Below the pieces are notes generated by a model. The model was not told the DNA's origin and made no database searches. It worked only from the letters and a program-made list of their open reading frames with translations. DNA of 64,000 bases from an uncultured Planctomycetaceae bacterium (GTDB taxonomy: Bacteria; Planctomycetota; Planctomycetia; Planctomycetales; Planctomycetaceae): assembly GCA_903858815.1 (NCBI GenBank), contig CAIOKE010000331.1:28757-92756 (forward strand), given 5' to 3'. Shown one piece after another: positions 9,183-17,732 of the stretch. The translations under genes and the position numbers were made by a program. How positions within the stretch are numbered: the stretch's first letter is position 1; each line of letters starts with the position of its first letter.

Positions 9183-10664
9183 ATGGAAGGGCAGAGTGCT
9201 GCAATTGCGAGGGCGTGGTCGCCTCGGGAATTTTCTGCAGCGGCGACCGAGTGGCAGCGGCTGCTGACAGCTCATCTTGAGCAGGTGATGTCGGGCAGTA
9301 CGAGGGTTCTGAACTGGGCGGAGCCGGATCAGACGGCGGCGGCTGCGGACGAGTGGCTGAATCGGCCGCTGGCGGACGGGCCTGGGGGAGTGGCTGGAGG
9401 GATGCGGAGTCTGCTGCAGCAGATGCTGTCTGCCGGGCAGAATCTGCATCATCCGCATTACATAGGTCATCAGGTACCGGCGGCCTCTCCGCTGGCCGGA
9501 CTGCTGGATGCAGCGGCTGCCGTTACCAACCAGGTGATGGCAATTTATGAGATGGGTCCGTGGGCAACTGCAGTGGAGCGTGCATTGGTTGGACGTCTGT
9601 GCGGCCTGGCTGGCTGGCAGCCGGCCACCAGTTCGGGGGTTCTGACGCATGGTGGATCGCTGGCGAATCTGACGGCACTTCTGACAGCACGCAATGTGGT
9701 CCTGAAGGACTCATGGAAAGACGGTGTGCCGGCGGGAACGGCGCTGGTTGCGAATGCGGACGTGCATTACTGCATCACGCGAGCAGCCGGAATACTTGGT
9801 CTGGGTGCGGCGGCGGTTTGCCGAGTCCCTCCTGACGCCCGGCGACGAATGGACGTGCAGCGTCTGGACGAGTTGCTGACTGAGCTGCGTCGGCAGAACC
9901 GTCCGATTGTTGCAGTGTCTGCGTGTGCCGGGGCGACTCCGACCGGGGCGATTGATGATCTGGTGGCGGTATCGGACGTCTGTCGTCGGCACGATGTCTG
10001 GATGCACGTGGATGCGGCGCATGGTGGTTCGCTGCTGTTCAGCCGGCGTTGGCGCTCACGACTGGCGGGGATTGAGCAGGCAGACAGTATCGTCTGGGAC
10101 GCTCATAAAATGCTGTTTGTTCCGGCATTGTGTACAGCGGTGCTGTATCGTCGTCGGGAGCTGAGATTTGAGACTTTTCAGCAGGACGCTCCTTATCTGT
10201 TTGATCCGGCGGCACCGGGGATGGCGGATGTCGATGTGGGGATGCGAACAGTGGAATGTACGAAGCGTGCCACGGGGTTTGGACTGTGGGGGCTTTGGGC
10301 ACTGTTTGGTGCCGAGTTGTTTGAGCAACTGGTGGACCGGATGCTGCAGTTGACGCAGGGATTTTGGGACCTGCTGCATGGGGAAGCGGATTTCGAGACA
10401 CTGCATGAACCGGACTGCAACATCCTGGCGTTCCGGCATTTGCCGGCCGCCGTGCGTCTGTTGCCGCTGTCCGAGCAGAACCGATTCCAGCGGGAATTGC
10501 GGTCAACATTGATTCGTGAGGGGCATTTCTACATTGTTCAGACGACTCTGGACGGAATGGTGGCCCTGCGGACCACGATTATCAATCCTCTGACGACGGA
10601 GCAGGACCTGCGGGAACTGCTGACGGCGGTGCGTGACGTGGGGCGGCGTGTGTGGAATTTGTGA
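9183..10664 (+). CDS. PLP-dependent group II decarboxylase
   Basis: A 493-residue pyridoxal-phosphate enzyme of the aromatic-L-amino-acid / glutamate / diaminobutyrate decarboxylase family. Visible motifs are the N-terminal HPHYIGHQ-like region (LHHPHYIGHQVPAAS), GVLTHGGSLANLTAL, the cofactor-binding HVDAAHGGS and the Schiff-base lysine Lys309 in DAHKM. The ATG at 9183 has GGGAG eight bases upstream. The family removes the alpha-carboxylate of an amino acid; the overall pattern is closest to L-2,4-diaminobutyrate or tyrosine-type decarboxylases, but I cannot assign the substrate. Confidence 0.85.
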   Translation: MEGQSAAIARAWSPREFSAAATEWQRLLTAHLEQVMSGSTRVLNWAEPDQTAAAADEWLNRPLADGPGGVAGGMRSLLQQMLSAGQNLHHPHYIGHQVPAASPLAGLLDAAAAVTNQVMAIYEMGPWATAVERALVGRLCGLAGWQPATSSGVLTHGGSLANLTALLTARNVVLKDSWKDGVPAGTALVANADVHYCITRAAGILGLGAAAVCRVPPDARRRMDVQRLDELLTELRRQNRPIVAVSACAGATPTGAIDDLVAVSDVCRRHDVWMHVDAAHGGSLLFSRRWRSRLAGIEQADSIVWDAHKMLFVPALCTAVLYRRRELRFETFQQDAPYLFDPAAPGMADVDVGMRTVECTKRATGFGLWGLWALFGAELFEQLVDRMLQLTQGFWDLLHGEADFETLHEPDCNILAFRHLPAAVRLLPLSEQNRFQRELRSTLIREGHFYIVQTTLDGMVALRTTIINPLTTEQDLRELLTAVRDVGRRVWNL

Positions 10665-10829
10665 ACAGGCCGGAAAAGTCTGCCGATTTCTGCATTCTCA
10701 GATCCAGATTCGGTCGCAATCGGGTGTTCCTGGACTGGAAACCTTCTTGCCAGTCTGAAAAAGGCAGCGCAGAATTCGCAGATAGAGAATTTTTTCTGCC
10801 GGAACACAGCAGGTTTGGGGAATGGCGAC

Positions 10830-12506
10830 ATGACCGGCCCACGCAAACGCATGTTGGTATTTGGACGCGGATCCGAGTCGTTGCCGCACTTTTCTCTGTC
10901 AGATGACACTGTGGATGTGGTGCGAGCCGGCGAGGTGCATGTTCCGGACGCCGTGGTTGACTATGTGCTGGTGGCGGGCAGTGAACCTCAGCAGCTGTCG
11001 GATGTGCAGGTTGGCGCCCTCGGTGTCTTCCATGCGCTGCCCGACGCTGTGGTACTGCTTGACGACGCCCTGACGGTGCTCTGGCATAACCAGACATTCC
11101 AGACGATTCTGCAGACGGATCCGTCCGTCCGGCTTGTGGGCAGTGCGTTGCAGGATGTTCTGGCACCGATGGATGGCACGGATCTGACTCGAGTGGCCAT
11201 GCCGGTGAATGGTGGTGCGGTGGAGTTGCAGGTACGGCGTGAAAACCGGACGGTGCTTTCGCTGCGTCTTTCGCGACGTCCCATCAATCTGGGTGACGGC
11301 AAGCAGTGTGCTGTGATACTGACGGCCCGTGATGTGACGGCTCTGATCCACGAAAAGCAGAAGCAGGATGCGATCTACCGCGCGGGGCTGGAACTGGGAA
11401 ATCTGTCTCCTGATGAAGTCACCGGGATGACACCGGAAGAGCGAGTTGCAATTCTGAAGGAACAGATTCTGCAGCTGACTCAGGAGGTGCTGGGTTACGA
11501 TCGTTTTGAGATTCGGCTGTTGAATACAGAGACGAACGAGTTGCAGCCGTTGCTGGAATTCGGAATGTCTCCGGAGGCTGCCAATCGGCGGCTGTATGCG
11601 GAAGCTGCGGGCAACGGTGTTACTGGATTTGTGGCGTGGAGCAAGCGCAGTTATCTGTGTGTGGACACGAAATCCGACAAGCTGTATCTGTGTGGTGCTG
11701 CTGATGCTCGCAGTTCTCTGACTGTGCCGCTGATGATCCGGGATGTCCTGCTGGGGACATTCAATGTGGAGGGTCCGGGGACCAAGTCATTCAGTGAGAA
11801 GGACCTTGAGTTTCTGGTGTTGTTTGGTCGAGTTGTGGCCAGTTCGCTCAATCAGCTGCAGTTGCTGGAGGCTGAGAAGGCCACTGTGACGACAGAGAAT
11901 GCCGATCGTCTGCGGCGTGAAGTGGCTGAGCCATCGGATGAAATTCTGAAAGCCGCAACATGGATTCTGGATCGGTATGTCGGTCATGACCCGGACCTTG
12001 CCGATCGACTGAACGTGATTACGCGTAAGGTGCGCAGGATCCGTCAGGACGTGGGTGCCGTCGTTGGTCTGGACAGCAGTCCGGGGCTCAGCAGTCCGGC
12101 AGTGCCACGGCCGCCACGATCGGCGCTGCAGAATCGTCGCGTGCTGGTGGCTGATGAAGATGCCAGGACTCGCGAAGAAGCGCACACGCTGCTGGAGCAG
12201 ATGGGCTGTGAAGTGGATGCGGTCACAACCGCCGGTGAAGCCTGTTCGATGCTGCGAAATCATGCTTACGATGTGGTGCTGATCGATATACGGCTCAGCG
12301 ATGCCAACGGCTACGAGTGTTTTCGTCGGCTGCGGGAAATTCACACGGCTGTGCCGATCATTATGATGACCAGCTTCGGGTATGACTCGACGCATTCCAT
12401 CGTTAAGGCCCGTCAGGAGGGACTGCGGGCGGTGCTTTACAAGCCGTTCCGTCGAGCACAGATGCTGGACGAAGTGGAAAAGGCCGTGATTGCTCTGACA
12501 CGCTGA
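10830..12506 (+). CDS. PAS-GAF-receiver signalling protein without a kinase domain
   Basis: A 558-residue protein with a PAS-like domain (about 60-175, FHALPDAVVLLDDALTVLW), a GAF domain (about 215-345, ending VPLMIRDVLLGTFNVEG), a helical linker (about 350-410) and a C-terminal receiver (about 430-555) with VADED, phosphoacceptor Asp in VLIDIRL, the MTS threonine and YKPF lysine. The linker looks like the remains of a DHp helix pair, but no phosphoacceptor His and no HATPase domain follow, so it cannot phosphorylate itself. ATG 10830 was chosen because GGGGA lies 8 bases upstream. It probably receives phosphate from a separate kinase. Confidence 0.8.
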   Translation: MTGPRKRMLVFGRGSESLPHFSLSDDTVDVVRAGEVHVPDAVVDYVLVAGSEPQQLSDVQVGALGVFHALPDAVVLLDDALTVLWHNQTFQTILQTDPSVRLVGSALQDVLAPMDGTDLTRVAMPVNGGAVELQVRRENRTVLSLRLSRRPINLGDGKQCAVILTARDVTALIHEKQKQDAIYRAGLELGNLSPDEVTGMTPEERVAILKEQILQLTQEVLGYDRFEIRLLNTETNELQPLLEFGMSPEAANRRLYAEAAGNGVTGFVAWSKRSYLCVDTKSDKLYLCGAADARSSLTVPLMIRDVLLGTFNVEGPGTKSFSEKDLEFLVLFGRVVASSLNQLQLLEAEKATVTTENADRLRREVAEPSDEILKAATWILDRYVGHDPDLADRLNVITRKVRRIRQDVGAVVGLDSSPGLSSPAVPRPPRSALQNRRVLVADEDARTREEAHTLLEQMGCEVDAVTTAGEACSMLRNHAYDVVLIDIRLSDANGYECFRRLREIHTAVPIIMMTSFGYDSTHSIVKARQEGLRAVLYKPFRRAQMLDEVEKAVIALTR

Positions 12507-12667
12507 CGCCAGCGTTCTGCAAGAGCGACATTTGCTGCGGTTGTGCATCAATCCGGACCGCGGGTGTCTGCGAGTACGTCCCGCGAGCAACTCGGTAGTC
12601 TCCCTCAAACGCCCGAATTGTCACTGCTTTCTCAGGCAGACCCGGCCTCGCCACGCTAAACACTGCG

Positions 12668-12725
12668 AGTGTGCCACTGTTGGCTTAGTACAGCCCCTCG
12701 GCAGCCGAGTCGGCGGTGGCACACT
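12668..12725. repeat. 58-base inverted-repeat element with 10-bp perfect arms
   Basis: The arms AGTGTGCCAC (12668-12677) and GTGGCACACT (12716-12725) are exact reverse complements. The arms continue inward with only transition differences for about ten more bases, which still pair as G-U in RNA, and an inner CTCGG-CAG-CCGAG hairpin sits in the loop. It lies in the gap after the PAS-GAF-receiver gene. It resembles dispersed intergenic elements I believe occur in planctomycetes, but only one copy is visible here. Confidence 0.75.
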
Positions 12726-12799
12726 TTGTGAATGGTCTCTGTGAGCACGATCGGCTGCGGATCAGCGGACGTGCGGGGTTTCTACCGACGGTTTACCTT

Positions 12800-13246
12800 A
12801 TGACTGATGACAGTCTGCCCGCCAGCCAATCGCAGCCTGAATGGTTGCTGCGACTGACTGAAAATGTCTGTGCGGCGATCGTGGAGCAGCCGGAGGCGGC
12901 CGCAATCGGCTGTCATCATTTTTTTGATGAACAGCGGGTTGTCTGGGAGCTGACGGTGTTCTTTGGGCGTCTGGAGATCGTCGGCGGGGCTCATGACGGC
13001 GAAACTTTCAACGCGGGTTTCAGCCTCGATGTCACATCACTTGCCGCCGATTTTGATTACCCACCCGAGATCCGCTGGTGTGGTGCCGCTCAGGGGCGGA
13101 CAGATGACCTTGGTGCACATCTGTCGCTTGAAGGCCTGTGGCATGGGCGTCGCGTCTGGCTTCGCTTCCTGTCACAGGCTCCGGCGCACCTTGGTCCGGG
13201 TAGTCAGTTGCTGGCGACGACAGGAGAGTTTCGCCCCCTGTGGTAG
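12800..13246 (+). CDS. Hypothetical protein, 148 residues
   Basis: I do not recognise a family. The reading frame from ATG 12800 has the codon use of its neighbours, no signal peptide or membrane segment, and an alternating hydrophobic pattern suggesting an alpha/beta fold (VWELTVFFGRLEIVGG, FSLDVTSLAADF). The open frame extends upstream through the inverted-repeat element, so 12800 is preferred as the first start beyond it; no good ribosome site is seen. It converges on the FixJ-like regulator with 21 bases between stops. Confidence 0.6.
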   Translation: MTDDSLPASQSQPEWLLRLTENVCAAIVEQPEAAAIGCHHFFDEQRVVWELTVFFGRLEIVGGAHDGETFNAGFSLDVTSLAADFDYPPEIRWCGAAQGRTDDLGAHLSLEGLWHGRRVWLRFLSQAPAHLGPGSQLLATTGEFRPLW

Positions 13247-13267
13247 CAGCGGATCACGGTCAGGTCA

Positions 13268-14020
13268 TCATTGCGGTTTGGGTCGTTCGCGTTCGAGCAG
13301 ACGAATGAGACGTGCGATGGAATTAACTTCCAGCTTTCGCATCGCATTTGCCCTGTGACGTTCAACGGTTTTGATACTGATACCGAGGCGGATGCCAATG
13401 CACTTGTTGGTGGCCCCTTCATAGACGAGATTGATGACTTGCGTCTCGCGGCTGGACAGTCGATCCGTGTAACGTTGGCCATTGGGAAGTTCCGGTGGCA
13501 GTTCCCTGTCGTCATCCTGCACGCTGTCCAGAATCCTGAAGGCCTCCTCAACCGCGTCGAGCAGGTCTTCGCGTTGAAACGGCTTGTCCAGTACCGTGAC
13601 GGCTCCGAGTTTCATGGCCTTCACGGCAATGTCGATGCGTGGATATCCGGTGATCATGATGACTCGGAAATCCGTTCGGCGTGACAGCAGTCGCGACTGG
13701 ACTTCAAGGCCGCTGATGGGGATCATGAACTGATCCGTAATCACGACACCTTGTTCAAGTTCAGGTATCCGGTCGACAAATTCCTGCGAGGACAGATAGC
13801 AGCCTGCGACGTAGCCCTGTTCAGCGAGAGTCAGTCGCAGCATTTCCAGCAGTGCGGGATCGTCATCGATGACATAGACCGCTCGAGGCGCATTGGGGAC
13901 ATCAGGTTGAGTGGCCTGCAGGTGGGCGGATGCACCCACGGGATTGAGGCCATTGTCACTGGGACATGACTGTTCGCGTGGGATCTCCGGGTGTGGGCAG
14001 TCCTGTGATTCTGAATTCAT
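13268..14020 (-). CDS. FixJ/NarL-type response regulator
   Basis: A 250-residue two-domain regulator. The receiver (about 45-165) has VIDDDP near its start, a phosphoacceptor Asp in VVITDQFM, MITG and the LDKPF lysine; the C-terminal LuxR-type helix-turn-helix (about 190-250) reads LSSRETQVINLVYEGATNKCI followed by SIKTVERHRANAMRKL. The start at 14020 is preferred over a GTG at 14059 because AAGGA is 8 bases upstream. No partner histidine kinase is adjacent, although the kinase-less PAS-GAF-receiver protein is encoded 0.8 kb away. Confidence 0.88.
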   Translation of the reverse strand: MNSESQDCPHPEIPREQSCPSDNGLNPVGASAHLQATQPDVPNAPRAVYVIDDDPALLEMLRLTLAEQGYVAGCYLSSQEFVDRIPELEQGVVITDQFMIPISGLEVQSRLLSRRTDFRVIMITGYPRIDIAVKAMKLGAVTVLDKPFQREDLLDAVEEAFRILDSVQDDDRELPPELPNGQRYTDRLSSRETQVINLVYEGATNKCIGIRLGISIKTVERHRANAMRKLEVNSIARLIRLLERERPKPQ

Positions 14021-14322
14021 GATGGCATCCTTTTGAGACAGGAGAAGCGTTGCAGTCACTGTATCGAAAACGAATCGCTGAAAAGCAGGTTTCAGCGGGC
14101 GATCGGTTGATTGATGATCAGAGATTCAGATGTCAAATCAATGGGTACCTGCAGTCATGAAAGGGTTTACCGCTGGATGATTGCTTCGACATGTTGTTCG
14201 GCCAGGTAGATGCACGATCAGACGATAGTACAAATCACGGGCAAACGTGCACGGGGACTTACCCGCAGTGTTGGGGGAAAAAGAGCAAAAAAGAAGCATG
14301 TGCTGCGTGGCGTGTGGTGTTA

Positions 14323-14337
14323 CCCCCCCCCCCCCCC
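14323..14337. repeat. Homopolymer tract of 15 C
   Basis: Fifteen consecutive C residues between TA and TATATTGCC. It lies in noncoding DNA, over 300 bases upstream of the FixJ-like regulator start. Such tracts are prone to slippage in the cell and to miscounting in sequencing, so the length is uncertain. Confidence 0.9.
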
Positions 14338-14509
14338 TATATTGCCTCGCTTGTTGAGTGATAAATGCTCACCCTTTTGGGCTGCCCTGAGCGTTGGGCA
14401 GAGTGATTAACGCACTGGCACAAGGTCAGGGACACAAGTCGTAGTCTGGGCTTCAGCCGGGGCACGATCGTTTACTCACCCCGGAAATCCGCCGTGTTTT
14501 TTGCGGGAT

Positions 14510-14589
14510 GGGGCCGAGCAGGAATGCTCGGGCTACATTTTTGTCCTCGTCGTCAGGAATGCTCGGGCTACCTTTTGCCTTCGTCGTCA
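14510..14589. repeat. Palindromic REP-like element with tandem duplication
   Basis: The core CCGAGCA-GGAA-TGCTCGG forms a 7-bp stem with a GGAA loop (14514-14531), followed by GCTAC. Two adjacent units, 14521-14555 and 14556-14589, repeat the right half of the core plus a tail ending CGTCGTCA, and a third unit begins and decays. The first copy, with its upstream TTTTTGCGG flank, recurs at 47858-47899. Palindromic core, intergenic position and a second copy suggest a REP/BIME-like or transposase-mobilised repeat. Confidence 0.8.
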
Positions 14590-14716
14590 GGATTCAGTTG
14601 GCTGTAACGGCGCTACCATGCTGCTGTCAGGTGCATGCGGGCGGGCTCAACGTGGGCATCACTGCAGCGGATGCGGAGGCATGGGCAGCCGGCAGTGCGA
14701 CTGCCCCTCACGGGCC

Positions 14717-16477
14717 TCAGCGGGGCTGCTTCAACCGATCACGCACCAGTTCGGGCAGATACTTCATGGGCACTGACCCATGATCCAGAACGGCTTCGTG
14801 ATAACGTCCGAGGCTGAATGCGGGGCCCTGTTCCCGCTGGATTTCCTGACGCAGGCGGTAGTGGGCCATTCGTCCGGTGAAGTAGGTGCTCAACTGTGTC
14901 GAGCTCTGTTTGGCTCGAATGACTTTCAGCCGCGCTTCGCCTTCCGACTGATAAGCCTGTACGGTCAGCAATTCCATCGCCTGCTCGTCTGTCATCTCGG
15001 TGCAGTGCATGCGGTGGTCAAGGATGGCGTTCACTACTGCTCGCAGATAGAACTTCAGCTGATTGAGCCTCAGCTGCAGGCTGCCGTTTCCGTAACCCTG
15101 ATCCAGCATCATCTGTTCCGTGTAGACTGCCCAGCCCTCAATGAAGACTCCGGACTGCAGGACCCGTCGAATCAGCGATGGGCAGCGATTGGAGTATTCG
15201 AGCTGCACGTAATGTCCGGGATAGGCTTCGTGAATTGTGAGGATCTGCAGCATGTGCTGATTGTATTCCTCGAGAAAGCTGCGGACTCGTTCTGACCCCC
15301 AATCTGCCGGTGGTGGGCTGACGGCGTATGAGCTGATCCCGCCGGGGTCGAGGGGCAGGGCGGGGTCGAGGTAGGCGAGTGAATTCCCGCGACGGAATTC
15401 GGGCATTTCAATGATCTGACAGCGATCAGGATCTGGCAGCCGCAGCAGATCTCGCTGGCGAATGAAGTCCTGGATCTGTCCCACGGACGAGCGGGCATCG
15501 GCGACGAGGGTTTCGGGGGTCCCGTGTTCCTGACTGACTGCAGCGATGACTTTTGTAACGGTTTCGCGGCGACCGGCAGGATCATCCGGTGGCAGTACGG
15601 TCTGTGGAAAATACTGGCTCCAGAGCTGCCGGGAGACGACATACAGCTCGTCCTGAACTCGCAGGAATTCTGCTTCAGCGTCAGCCAGTACCTGGCGGGC
15701 CGAGACACCGGCATTCAGTACCAGTTGCAGTTTTTCGGCGAACAGTTCGGGCCCGAGGCGCCAGTTTCCGTTGGCGCGCAGGCGACGGCTGTCTTCCAGA
15801 AATGTCTGATGCTCGCGTAAGGCCACCAGTGCGGGGGCGGTGGCTGTGCGCAATGCCTCAAGCTGCGGCGATGCCCCGATCAGTTCATAGATTCCTTTTT
15901 CATAAAACCCGATGGCCCCGCGATTCTGCAGGATGGCAGTTTCCAGAATTGTGGGTGGCGAGTCCCGCAGTGTCTGACGAGCCGTCTGGACGATGCGGGG
16001 AATCTGACCGATACGAGCGATCGCATTTTTAATGTTCGTTTCTTTTGGCAGTGTGGACTGCACCAGCAGTGAGTAGACGCTGTCGGTGATATAACTGCCG
16101 TAGGTGCGTGGATCCTCTTCAAAGGGGCGAGTGTTTTCGGCCAGCCAGATGCTGCGTACCAGTTCATCCCGCAGAATCTCGTAATCCACCTGCCCACTGC
16201 GAGACAGCTGCTGTCGTGGAATTTCCCGTTCCAGTCGCTGCAGCTGACTGCGATAGTGCTGCAGCCACTGCTGCCGAGCGGCGGCAGAGATGTCATCCAG
16301 CTGATCGTCAAAGCGATGATCGCCCAGCATTGTGGCTTCCAGCGGGCGCAGCTGAAAACACTGTTCCAGATGGGCTTTGAAGAAGGTTTCAAGCTGCTGA
16401 TCGGCCGTCTGAGCGGGCAGGGAAGTGGCTGCGAATTGCAGTAGTATGACGGTGCAACAGGTCAGTAAGAATTTCAT
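14717..16477 (-). CDS. DUF885 family protein, exported, metallopeptidase-like
   Basis: A 586-residue protein of the DUF885 family. An N-terminal signal peptide (MKFLLTCCTVILLQFAATSLPAQ) points to export. Near residue 420 the motif HEAYPGHYVQLEY matches the family's HExxxGH zinc-site-like signature, with GWAVYTEQMM shortly after. Family members are presumed zinc peptidases but have little biochemistry. Start 16477 was chosen over 16513 because it opens directly with the signal peptide and has GGAG 7 bases upstream. The gene follows the CPBP protease at a 36-base distance on the same strand. Confidence 0.85.
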   Translation of the reverse strand: MKFLLTCCTVILLQFAATSLPAQTADQQLETFFKAHLEQCFQLRPLEATMLGDHRFDDQLDDISAAARQQWLQHYRSQLQRLEREIPRQQLSRSGQVDYEILRDELVRSIWLAENTRPFEEDPRTYGSYITDSVYSLLVQSTLPKETNIKNAIARIGQIPRIVQTARQTLRDSPPTILETAILQNRGAIGFYEKGIYELIGASPQLEALRTATAPALVALREHQTFLEDSRRLRANGNWRLGPELFAEKLQLVLNAGVSARQVLADAEAEFLRVQDELYVVSRQLWSQYFPQTVLPPDDPAGRRETVTKVIAAVSQEHGTPETLVADARSSVGQIQDFIRQRDLLRLPDPDRCQIIEMPEFRRGNSLAYLDPALPLDPGGISSYAVSPPPADWGSERVRSFLEEYNQHMLQILTIHEAYPGHYVQLEYSNRCPSLIRRVLQSGVFIEGWAVYTEQMMLDQGYGNGSLQLRLNQLKFYLRAVVNAILDHRMHCTEMTDEQAMELLTVQAYQSEGEARLKVIRAKQSSTQLSTYFTGRMAHYRLRQEIQREQGPAFSLGRYHEAVLDHGSVPMKYLPELVRDRLKQPR

Positions 16478-16513
16478 CAGCATGCTCCGGGAATTCAATG
16501 GCAGCGAGGTCAT

Positions 16514-17698
16514 TCAGAACAGAACCAGCACGGCCAGCAGAATATTGAACAGATTGAACAGACAATGGACCAGCACACACGTCAGGTAACTGCGACGTCT
16601 GTGCCATGTATAGCAGAGTGCGGCTGTCAAAGGCACGAGGGCAATGCAGTCCGGGAATCCGTGAGCCAGTGTGAACAGGGTGGACGACAGCAGCATGCCG
16701 GTCCATGGCCAGCCGCGCTGCTGCAGGCCTCCCAGCAGCACCACTCGAAACTGCAGCTCTTCGGCAATGGGCGCCACCACGACTGCGGCGAACGCAATCA
16801 GCAGCATCAGTTGCGGCCCGGCATCACTGTTCAGGATTTCCAGCAGGGGATTGCTGTCGGGGGCACTTCCGGTCAGCTGCGTCACGACCACCACCAGCAG
16901 CAGTCTCAGCAGCATGGACGGCAGGACAGAAATCAGAAAGACGCTGCAGGCATAATGCAGCTCGGTGGGCACATGCAGGGGCTCATCGGGTAATTGCTGA
17001 TCCGGCTGCTGCTCTGAAGCGGTTTCGATCAGTGACTGTGCTGTCTGTCGCTGAGCCTGAGTGTGGCTGCGGATGACCAGTCCGAGAATGAGTACGAGGA
17101 CAACGTTCATCAGGATGCTGGCCAGAATTCCGCGATAGGAGGCGTTTTGATCGGGTTGTGGTTCGGGTTCCGCTGCTGCGTCTGCACTGGTGCTGGCGTC
17201 GTTGGCAGCGTTGGCCGCAGCGTCGCTGGCAGTTGCTGCTCCGGGATTGTTGGGTTGTTCGATCGCGTTGGCAGCCGGCTGTGTTGTATTGGCTGGTGTT
17301 TTGGCTGTCAGGGCGTCCAGACTGCTGCTGACGGCCAGTGCAGACAGTGGGATGGTCAGCAGGGTGGTCCAGAGCACAGCCATGGGCGGGGTGCGCAGGG
17401 TTGAGCGGCGGGCCTGTGGCAGCGGGTGCTGACCGCGGGTGATCTGCATCAGCCACGAAAGACTCATCCCCAGCCCGGCCATTACGACAGTCAGAAGCAG
17501 GAGTCCGGCCAGAGTCTTTGCGGGCGTCATCTCAACCTGCGGTGCTGCCTGGACAGCCAGCATCCACTGGAGTGCACTACCTGTCACTGCTGCGTACATG
17601 AACTTCGGTCCGGGAGAGAACACTTCGCGGGAAGTTCGGGCGAGCGTCCGGGAATTTCCCGGGATTGCTCGACCTGTGACCCATGAATTGACTAGCAT
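16514..17698 (-). CDS. CPBP-family intramembrane protease (CAAX-like)
   Basis: A polytopic membrane protein with the glutamic intramembrane protease signature: APIAEELQFRVVLLGGL (EExxxR motif) near residue 310, the second motif LFTLAHGFPD and the third VHCLFN near the C-terminus. These residues form the family active site. The N-terminal half has further membrane segments and a long Ala/Asn/Asp-rich loop (about 145-185) that looks disordered. As written the gene starts at ATG 17698, but the first 33 residues look unnatural and ATG 17599 is a credible alternative. The substrate is unknown. Confidence 0.82.
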   Translation of the reverse strand: MLVNSWVTGRAIPGNSRTLARTSREVFSPGPKFMYAAVTGSALQWMLAVQAAPQVEMTPAKTLAGLLLLTVVMAGLGMSLSWLMQITRGQHPLPQARRSTLRTPPMAVLWTTLLTIPLSALAVSSSLDALTAKTPANTTQPAANAIEQPNNPGAATASDAAANAANDASTSADAAAEPEPQPDQNASYRGILASILMNVVLVLILGLVIRSHTQAQRQTAQSLIETASEQQPDQQLPDEPLHVPTELHYACSVFLISVLPSMLLRLLLVVVVTQLTGSAPDSNPLLEILNSDAGPQLMLLIAFAAVVVAPIAEELQFRVVLLGGLQQRGWPWTGMLLSSTLFTLAHGFPDCIALVPLTAALCYTWHRRRSYLTCVLVHCLFNLFNILLAVLVLF

Positions 17699-17732
17699 CT
17701 GAATTCACGTATCAAACAGTGGAGCAGCGCAC

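Larger units (their letters stand above)
14021..14716. other. 696-base intergenic region with repeats
   Basis: No convincing gene is present. The region holds a 15-base C homopolymer, a palindromic repeat also found near 47.88 kb, and a 34/35-base tandem duplication. The short open frames inside it have no ribosome site and no recognisable product. It separates the start of the FixJ-like regulator gene from the end of the DUF885 gene, so the promoter of the regulator should lie in its left part. Confidence 0.7.

Noticed and set aside
14210..14410. A 66-residue gene across the C15 tract
   Set aside because: It is open only because of the homopolymer run, whose length is uncertain; no ribosome site.
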